Below, piece by piece: positions 47,601-56,600 of a stretch of DNA of 64,000 nt. The stretch covers positions 682,001 to 746,000 of the forward strand of contig JAKZAP010000018.1 in NCBI GenBank assembly GCA_023053575.1, read 5' to 3'. Numbering within the stretch: the stretch's first letter is position 1; every line of letters begins with the position of its first letter. The stretch comes from Branchinecta lynchi (taxonomy: Eukaryota > Arthropoda > Branchiopoda > Anostraca > Branchinectidae). The notes beneath the pieces were generated by a model. The model did no database searches, had not been told where the DNA came from, and worked only from the letters and a program-made list of their open reading frames with translations. A program made the translations under genes and the position numbers.

Positions 47601-50600
47601 GTTTGTAATCTTTTGAAGAAACCCGGCGGTTTAAAAGGAGTCACGTACGTTACAATATTGGAACTGAAACTGTACCTATTGCGACGTGTGCTTCGAAATA
47701 CTCCAGACCTTGTTTCTCAAAATCGCCGGCTAGCAATACCATCTTACGGAAACGTCGTGCATTCCAGACATTTGACCGGCATAAGCCCCAATACCCCAAT
47801 TCTTGCATCGTGTTGGAGACCGATGTTCGCATATACGCTCGTTATCATTCGCTGAGTTACGATTTAGATTATTTTGGAAAATTCCCGGCACAGCTCCAAG
47901 ATGGCATACTTCCCGACAGCGTTGATTGACAGGAGGCCTGTGACGTAATGTAAACAGTGCGGCACTGTGCCACTAAGAGAATGCGTTATTCCCCGAAGAA
48001 CCGGAAATAAGAGACATAGACCCGCTGCTCCAACCAAAAAAAGCGAACAAAAATGTGTTTCTTCTAATGTCTGTATAACATTTTACAGGTCTTACCTGTC
48101 ACTCGCTTCGCGAAGCAATTAGAACTAGCCCAAAGGTTACAATGCGATCCCAAAAATCTAACATTTGATTCAAACAATTGGGTCATGTCTTCGCCTTTCA
48201 ATCTTCGCCATTCAGTCTTCGCCTTTCAGTCTTCGCCATTCAGTCTTCGTCAAATTCCTTGAATATTTTTACTGTTAAAATAAAGTTCGAATTGACCACT
48301 TTACAACTAGGCTATCCTGACAGAAACTTGCACACGGCTTCGGCTGTTTTCGCTCTCTTCCATGTCCTTTGACTTGGATGACTTGGCAAAATTTGCAGAA
48401 CCGGCCTCCGGACCAATAAGCTCCTCGGAAAGACTGATCGGACGAATGATACATCACGTAAAGAGAAAAAACTTGACAAAGGGGATAATCAGTTTATTGC
48501 TAAGAGAAGATAGGCACTGATGAAGTGAAGAATCTCGGGAACGGGAATGGAACAATGAATTACTATCATAAGTACAGAGTGTCCTTTAAGAGTGTCCTTT
48601 TCTTTAATACACAAGGTATTAAATGGTTAGGACCACGCAGCAAAATCAGATAGGTCGTGCTGTTAGTAACTCTTCTTAGAAAAGTAGACTGTGCGATTTC
48701 TTCTCACTATGTGACGTGAGAGATATTAGTCGCGTTTTTGCAGATACCGTGGTATCTGTTACCACGGTAACTGGATCTGTAATTAGTCTTTTCGCAATTA
48801 CTGTTGTATCTGATACCACTGTTGCTCTGCAACGCAATGCGCTTTTCGAAATCATCCGTAAAGAAAAACTGATATACAGTTACTTCACTAAGACTAAAGT
48901 CTCTGTTGTTGGTATTGATGAAAGTGAGCGAATATCAGAATATCATCTGAATATCAGGTACCACCATAACTGGCCAGATTCCACGATAACTGTAAAAATG
49001 CCTTTCGACTGTGGTATCAGATACCACGGTAACTACGAAAACGACTTTCGACCTTGGTATCAGATACCATGGTATCTGCAAAACGCAACTATTGAATATG
49101 GCAAAGAACCGATTTTCAGTTCTGTCGGCTCCCTACAAGATCACTTCCTTACCCATTCAAGAAAATAAAAAAATAAGTAAAATACCAATCTCTTCCCTCG
49201 CTTTATGCCATTGGTCTTCAGTCTCACATCTTGAGCGGCTTGAGCCTGAAGAGGACCCTTGCCAAGAAGGGTCGAAATATGCTCTAATATAATGTAGCTG
49301 ACTTATCCGTTTTGCACCGTCAAATGTAATCTCACATCGTTGTCTGTCGCTGTCTGCTGTTTGCATTTCAGTTATTGTTATTTTGGGAAAGCTTGCATAA
49401 TTTCTTGCCAAACCTTATCGCTACAAATACGTCAGACAGTGAAGCTTAAACTCCTTATAGCCATATATAACCTCAAGCCCTTTTACTGAAGCTTGACCAG
49501 CAAAGATAAGCTGCAGGTTTGAGTTAGGATTTTAATCACGATGATTTCTTTTTTCAGGGACCTCCAGGCTCTCCAGGTCCAATTGGATTGCAGGGTCTTC
49601 CGGGTATGGAGGGACCAGAAGGCATAGAAGGTCCTAAGGGTGACAAAGGAGAAACCGGTATGATGGGACCGCGGGGATCCAAAGGAGAAAGGGTGAGTAT
49701 TCTTATGCCGGGCCGGATATACAGAAAATATAGAGGGAAATGAAGCAAGTACAGTAGACGTATGATTATGTGAACACTTTTTTAACTGTTCGACTGCCTT
49801 GGCTTTCTTACTTGCATATAAAAAGTGAAATGGAAAAGAAAAATAACAAACTTGATATGAGCAAATAACCAACTATTCAGGTTTATCCTGGCACAAACTT
49901 GAAGCAGAAATTCAATTAACTTTCTTTGATTTTGAATTTATTAAAAAGGTCCTTCCTCTTTTGAAGGCATCTGACGGTTTGGACCGCCATCTTCTCCATT
50001 GGCGTTACTCGCGGTAAACTTTTCAAGTTATAAAAAGCAAACCAGGTGTCAGCTGAGTCACTTTCATAGATGAATTAGCAAAATATTTAAAAAGCGACAA
50101 AAGCGTAGTGATTATTACTAGTATTTTTAGGAAAAAATTCCTGGTTTGGGTTACAGTTTTTCCTTCGGCGATCGTTCACTGTTAGCAGACGTTCACATAA
50201 GCATACCTCTACTGTATATACAGCATATGTAATAACATCTACGGTACACGTAGTGTACATATGTCACTCTGAACGTTTCAGAAGGATGCAGTACAGAGTG
50301 ATAAAAAAAATGAATACGAAGAGTTGAAAAACTGAATAAATCGAATATGATAAAAAAAAGGACATGGTGGATTTGGGCAGACACCTCGAACCTAAAAAGA
50401 ACCATTATGTTTGGTGCCCACAGAACGCGATTCAGTTCAACTTGCGATCTTTTCCTTTCCCGCCGCTCGACGAATTCGTCGTCATTTCCAGACGAAAGCA
50501 GTACTTGAACGAATTTGCCAGAAATAAGGAAACTTTCCTTATCACTTTTATTTGTAAATAGTATCCTTGTTAAATAATACATTATGTACTCAATAATGTA

Positions 50601-53600
50601 GACACCCCGACTAATAGACAAGACGAAAGGTGTCGATGGGATTCCAAAAATCTAATATTTGATTCAGACAATCGAGTCTTGTCTTCGCCAGATCCAGTCT
50701 TGGACAGGCTAATCATCAAAGAAAACCAAGTTCAGATATACCTGTATAAGCCATATCTATTTTGACGATACTGACCGAGACTTCCTGCCGATTTCCGAGC
50801 GAACTACTAGTCCAGCAAAAAAAAAAATACAGAAACAAAACCAGCGTATCTCCTTATCCCTATAAAGAACATCTAATCAACTTTGAATAAAAGTTTGACT
50901 TAAAAAAAATCCGGTTACAACCGGATTCCTGAATAATTAGATGTCCGGGTAAAAAACCATTGTCATATACCGACTCAGCCTCTCTTAATCTGTCATCTAA
51001 TCGAACTTTTGCTTTTAACAAATTTTCCGGGTTTGGCCGGATTCCGGGCGAACTAGTTGTCCGGCGAGAAAGATTCTCACCATCATGTTCGGCATGTCTT
51101 TTTACCCATAAATCACACATTTAATCAACTTCAAATTAAACTTTTACTTTTAACCAACTTTCCGTTTTTTGCCGGATTCCGGGTGAACTACATGTCCGGG
51201 TAGAAAATTGTTTTCACATAAGTGTTCATCATGTCTTCTTGCCCTAAATCGAACATCTAATCAACTCGAAATAAAACTTTTAATTTTAACAAACTTTCCG
51301 GTTTCGGCCGGATTCCGGGCGAACTACTTGTCCGTCGAGAAAATGGTTTTCACCATCGTCTTCAGCATGTCTTCCTACTCCTAAATCGAACATCTAATCA
51401 ACTTCAAATAAAACTTTTACTTTTAACAAACTTTTCGGTTTTGGCCGGATTCCGGGCGAACTACTCTTCCGATGACAAAATGGTTTTCTCCATCGTGCTC
51501 AGCATGTCTTCTTACCCCATAATCGACTATCACATTAGCTGTTTCAAAATATTTTGTTTGCCTCTTAATTTGAACCCCCTCCCCCACCCCTAAATGTAGG
51601 GCTACAAAGCCCATCTACGAACTCGACTGGTCCGACGACGCAACGAATCCTCACACCAAGTTTCATCAAAATATCTCCTTCCCTTCGAGAGTTATCGTGC
51701 ATACAGACGGACGGACAGACGGACAACTTTTGCGATGTCATAGGTATCCCTCCACTTACGTTTTGGGATCCCAATAATATCCCTATCAATAATATTCTTT
51801 TACTACTTTTGGCCATTTTGATTTCCACCAGGCGACCTGAGACGCCACGCCAAAAACATTTGCCTTAAAGCACCCCTTGCACAGTTTGTTCAAGTGTTTT
51901 AAGATAGTAGGTACTTTAAAACTGTGCTCTGCTTTCAGCACCAACACTTTTCACTGTGCTCTGCTTTCAATACCAACACTTTTCGTGTTTTAAACCTGTG
52001 TCTAGGCCCGTTGACTTCTAGCAGAAACTGGAAACTGTTTCTTTCACTTTTTGGGATCCCAAAACGTAAGTGGAGGGATACCTATGACATCGCAAAAGTT
52101 GTCCGTCTGTCCGTCCGTCCGTCCGTCTGTCCGTCCGTCTGTAAGCACGATAACTCTCGAAGGGAATGAGATATTTTGATGAAACTTGGTGTGAGGATTC
52201 GTTGGGTCGTCGGACCAGTCAAGTTCGTAGATGGGCTTTGTAGCTCTACATTTAGGGGTGGGGGAGGGGATTCAAATTAAGGGGCAAACAAAATATTTTG
52301 AAACAGCTAATGTGATAGTCGATTATGGGGTAAGAAGACATGCCGAACACGATGGTGAAAACCATTTTGTCATCGGACAAGTAGTTCAACCGGAATCCGG
52401 ACAAAACCGGAAAGTTTGTTGAAAGTAAAAGATTTATTTGAAGTTGATTAGATGTTCGATTTAGGGGTAGGAAGACATGCTGAAGACGATGGTGAAAACT
52501 ATTTTCTCGACGGACAAGTATTTCGCCCTGAATCCGGCCAAACCGGAATGTTTGTTGAAAGTAAAAGTTTTATTTGAAGCTGATTAGATGTTCGATTTAG
52601 AGGTAGGAAGACATGCTGAAGACGATGGTGAAAACTATTTTCTCGACGGACAAGTATTTCGACCGGAATCCGGCCCAAACCGGAAAGTTTGTCAAAATTA
52701 AAAGTTTTATTTGGAGTTGATTAGATGTTCGATTTAGGGCAAGAAGACATGCTGAACACTTATGTGAAAATAATTTTCTACCGGGACATGTAGTTCGCCC
52801 GGAATCCGGCCAAAACCGGAAAACTGTTGGAAGTCAAAGTTTTATTTCTAGTTGATTAGGTAAGCGATTTAGGGGTAAGAAGAGATGCCGAGTCCCTGTA
52901 TGACAATCATATTTTATCCGGACATATAGTTCGACTGGAATCCGGCTGGAATCGGAAAATTTGTTTATAAGCTAAATTTCTGTTTGATGTTGATTAGAGG
53001 TTCATTACTGGGAAAAGAAGATACCCTGATTTCGTCTTTGAGCTTTCTTTTTTCGCCGGACAAGTAGTTCTGGAGTTCGGCCGGAACCGGGCAATTGGCA
53101 GAAGTGGCAGGAAGTTTTCTTCAAAACAGATATGACTTATAAGGGTAAACACGCATGCTGAATCCATATCTGAACTTGGTTTTCTCAGGTGATTAGCTAT
53201 TTGGCCTTAATCTGTTTCTGAATTTTAATGGTAAAAATGTTCAAGGAGTCTGGCGAAGACTGGATCTGGCTAAGACAAGACCCAGTTGTCTGGATCAGAT
53301 ATTGAATTTTTGGGATCCCATCGAAACCTTTGGTCTTGTTTTTCTTACGATGGAGCTTCTCGTAAACAAACGTCCGGAGGCTGTTGCACATCGAACAGCG
53401 AAACAAGGCGAGTTTGAAAACCAGGGAGTTCTCGTTAGTAGGGGGGGGGGGTAGAATCGACCTTATGAAGTTCAGGTCTTTTCAGCGCTTCAGGTCAGGT
53501 TTAAGAATGGATGGGACGATTACGGAAGTAAGCTGCATTGCCACTGTAGCCATGACGGGTCCTTCAGGGGTCAAACAGCGCGAAACTTTATACTGGGGAA

Positions 53601-56600
53601 GCGAACATTTTTCGCTGGCCACGCCCAATTCGCTTTGGAATAAGAATCCCGTTCTTTAAGCACCAAGCTTAACGATGAACTCGCTCAAGACATGCCCTTT
53701 GGAGGTTCATCGAGAGAAAACCCCTTGTACCAGCGTGGTGCCAAAGGAACACCCTGGATGTGAGGCAAAGGGTGACGTCTCATCCAAGCTCTCTGTTTCC
53801 GGCGTCGAAATTACAAATTTCTTGGCATTCACCACCAGGAAGCACTAGAAGAAATCATTCTGCACGTGTTCAATGCCAACCTTTATTTCAACAGTTGCGG
53901 CAAAAAATTCTAGGTAGAACCCCGGTAGGAAACATAGATTGATCCTGGACGACGAGTATTCCATCGTAGATCTCTTGCTTTTGGCCTTAACCCTTTGATA
54001 CCTTACTAGAACTGTTACTTAGATTTCAAGCTACCCCGACCCTCGGATTTACTCCGGACTAGGATGCTCACTTCGGAAATCGAATATGATCTGGAGCTCA
54101 ACCAAGCGGTTGTGGCAGACTAACAACCTTACATTACTGTTATTACAATTCGACACTAAACTTACATAAAAACTGAACTAGGCTAAGACTCTTACACTGA
54201 AAAACTTTTAGCACTACTCGGCTATCGGTCAGGTTAGAAAATAACGCGGAAATATCGTCGGAACTTCTCAAAATCGGTCTTGAAGTTAACCTCTCAAAAT
54301 GTGAGTACTTGCATTTCAACCCTTCGTCAAATCGTTTGAATGCTATTCTTCTATCTCTCTTGGATCGTTCGTCGTCAGATCAACAGAATCTCTACGATGG
54401 CTTGGCATAACATTCAAATCGTCGTTGTCAAAATTTTGCTCTTCGGTTGTTCAAGAAGTTTCTAGATCAGTCCGTACCGCCTATGGGCGCATCGTCCCCA
54501 ACCGGGGGCGCTATAATCGTAAAGCTTTGGGAAAATTGTACAGCACCTTCTGCGCTCCTTCTATACTATTTCGTTCTGGTGTCACTCATGTTCTGCGAAA
54601 GAAGGAGATAAAAAAGATGAGATCATGTTATTTTAAATATGCAAAGCACCTGCTCCACTTGTCGAAATTATGCCATAACCATACTTTGACGGAGAAGTTC
54701 AAAATTCATGATGCAAGTGTTACCCTTTTGGATGTTTCTTCGTCGCTATAAAAAATCATCGACAACAGAACCCAACCAGCGCACGACCTTCTACACTGCT
54801 TCCTGGCCGACGATTGAAATTAAGTGTCTTTTTGTGTATGTTTATGTGTTTTATTTATTTTCTTCATTTACTCCGCTTTCTGAAAACGGCGGGTTATAAA
54901 TTAATTACTTACTTACTTATATCGGTTCAGAGCATCGGCTACCCCTATGTTGGCCCTCTTGAACAACTCAATGAACGAATTGTAAGAACCACCAACTCTC
55001 TTGTTGTCGCCGGATTTTGGCTGAATTATCGATCTGGCCTCTTCTACTATTTAACCTACTTTGAGTTTGTTCAATAAAGATTGGTATGTATGCTTCAGTT
55101 TGCCCCCCCCCCCCTTCCCCTGCTTATGTAGAAGGAGCACATCAGTAGATCTGAGATGAATAATGACAAATCCTCAAGGCTAGTTCTGAAATTTATAATT
55201 CAAGTGAAGATAGTAAATTCTTTGAAATAGGTTTTTTATACTCTTGTCTTTTCCCTCAAGATTCTTAGCGACAGGTTAGATGTTCCATTCATTTGTAAGT
55301 AGGCCTTTACCTCGTGATTCATTTCTTTCATATTTTAGGGTAAAATGGGCATGCCTGGCTTCCCTGGTATCAACGGTATCCCAGGTCTACCAGGAATCAT
55401 GGGACCTCAAGGTCTTCCTGGTCTAGACGGATGCAATGGCACGGACGTAAGTTACTTACTTTTTTTCTTCGTAGTTAATGCACCTTATAATATCCGGGAT
55501 AATGTATAATCCGGCTAGGTCCTAAAGCTTTGCGCATTCCTTTGCAAAGAAAAGACGTTATATAGGGTTTCCGCATATTTGTACCCCGCAGCTGTTGCTA
55601 CGTATCAGTGCGGGATTGGTCAAGCACAAAGCCGCGCCCAAATTTACCAAAGACTGCTGGGACCGAGAGAGGAGGGTTTTCTGATTAGGATTAGGACACG
55701 CGATATTGCGGATTTTCTTTTTGGAATAACTGTAATTGCTCTAAGGGGTTGCTAAGGTAAATCATTCTCTGACCTTCAGTGAATCCTTAGCATAAGAACT
55801 CCAAAACCAACCAAAACCTGGACTACCTCGAGCTGTAGCACAAAAAGTTCCGGTTCTTAACCCTGTTTGTACAAGAACCGATCGCTACAGAAAGAGCTTT
55901 GTACCATCTTTTGTTGAAGTTTTGAACAATTGATCAACTATTTCCCTTTAATGTTTTAATTGTCTAGGGTTTTTATTCTGTTTGATCATTTTTTGACTAT
56001 TGTTTTATTTTGTACAATCGCCTTATTAAATGTTTTGTAATTATGATGTGAAAACGACAAGTTCGGCAATCCAATGCTGTGAAAGTCTAGTTTTATAATA
56101 AAGTATCAGTATCAGTATCAGTATAACTCCCTCCAGAGGTTTTATGAAACTTTAGCGGTATAGTCAAGCGAATTCTCAAGGTCTTGATCTATGGTATAGG
56201 CATGCTCATATGAATGTCGCCTAACATCAGAGCAAAATAACTCTATAGAGTAATGAGCGAACTTTGAAAAAGTCAAAACGCAGCGACACTAGCTCCGCTA
56301 GAGGACATGAACATCCCTACTGAAGCTCAACCAGTCGTTAACGAGCGCTGGCTCTGATCTGATCCTCGATGTTTGCACCGCATCTTAGCCTTGCTAGAAT
56401 TTTCTACGTCCGCCACTGCACACACGGACAGGGCGGCGCTGCGGCGGAGGCCCATTTTTGATGCATGGGAAGGATAGGTCTTCGCATTACTCTCTAGAGT
56501 TATTTTCCTCTGCCTAACAGCGAACTGTCACAGAAAAGAGTACTGGAACCCATACCAGGCGCAAAGTACTTGCCGAAAACGTTTCTTTCATCTGCAGCTT

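Noticed and set aside
47406..47855. 149-codon plus-strand frame
   Set aside because: No domain, no neighbouring splice or start evidence, and it overlaps a tandem repeat.
49554..49748. Minus-strand Pro/Gly-rich frame
   Set aside because: Antisense shadow of collagen exon 4.
55072..55078. AATAAAG as a gene-ending poly(A) signal
   Set aside because: No gene could be recognised ending here, and the collagen gene continues past it.
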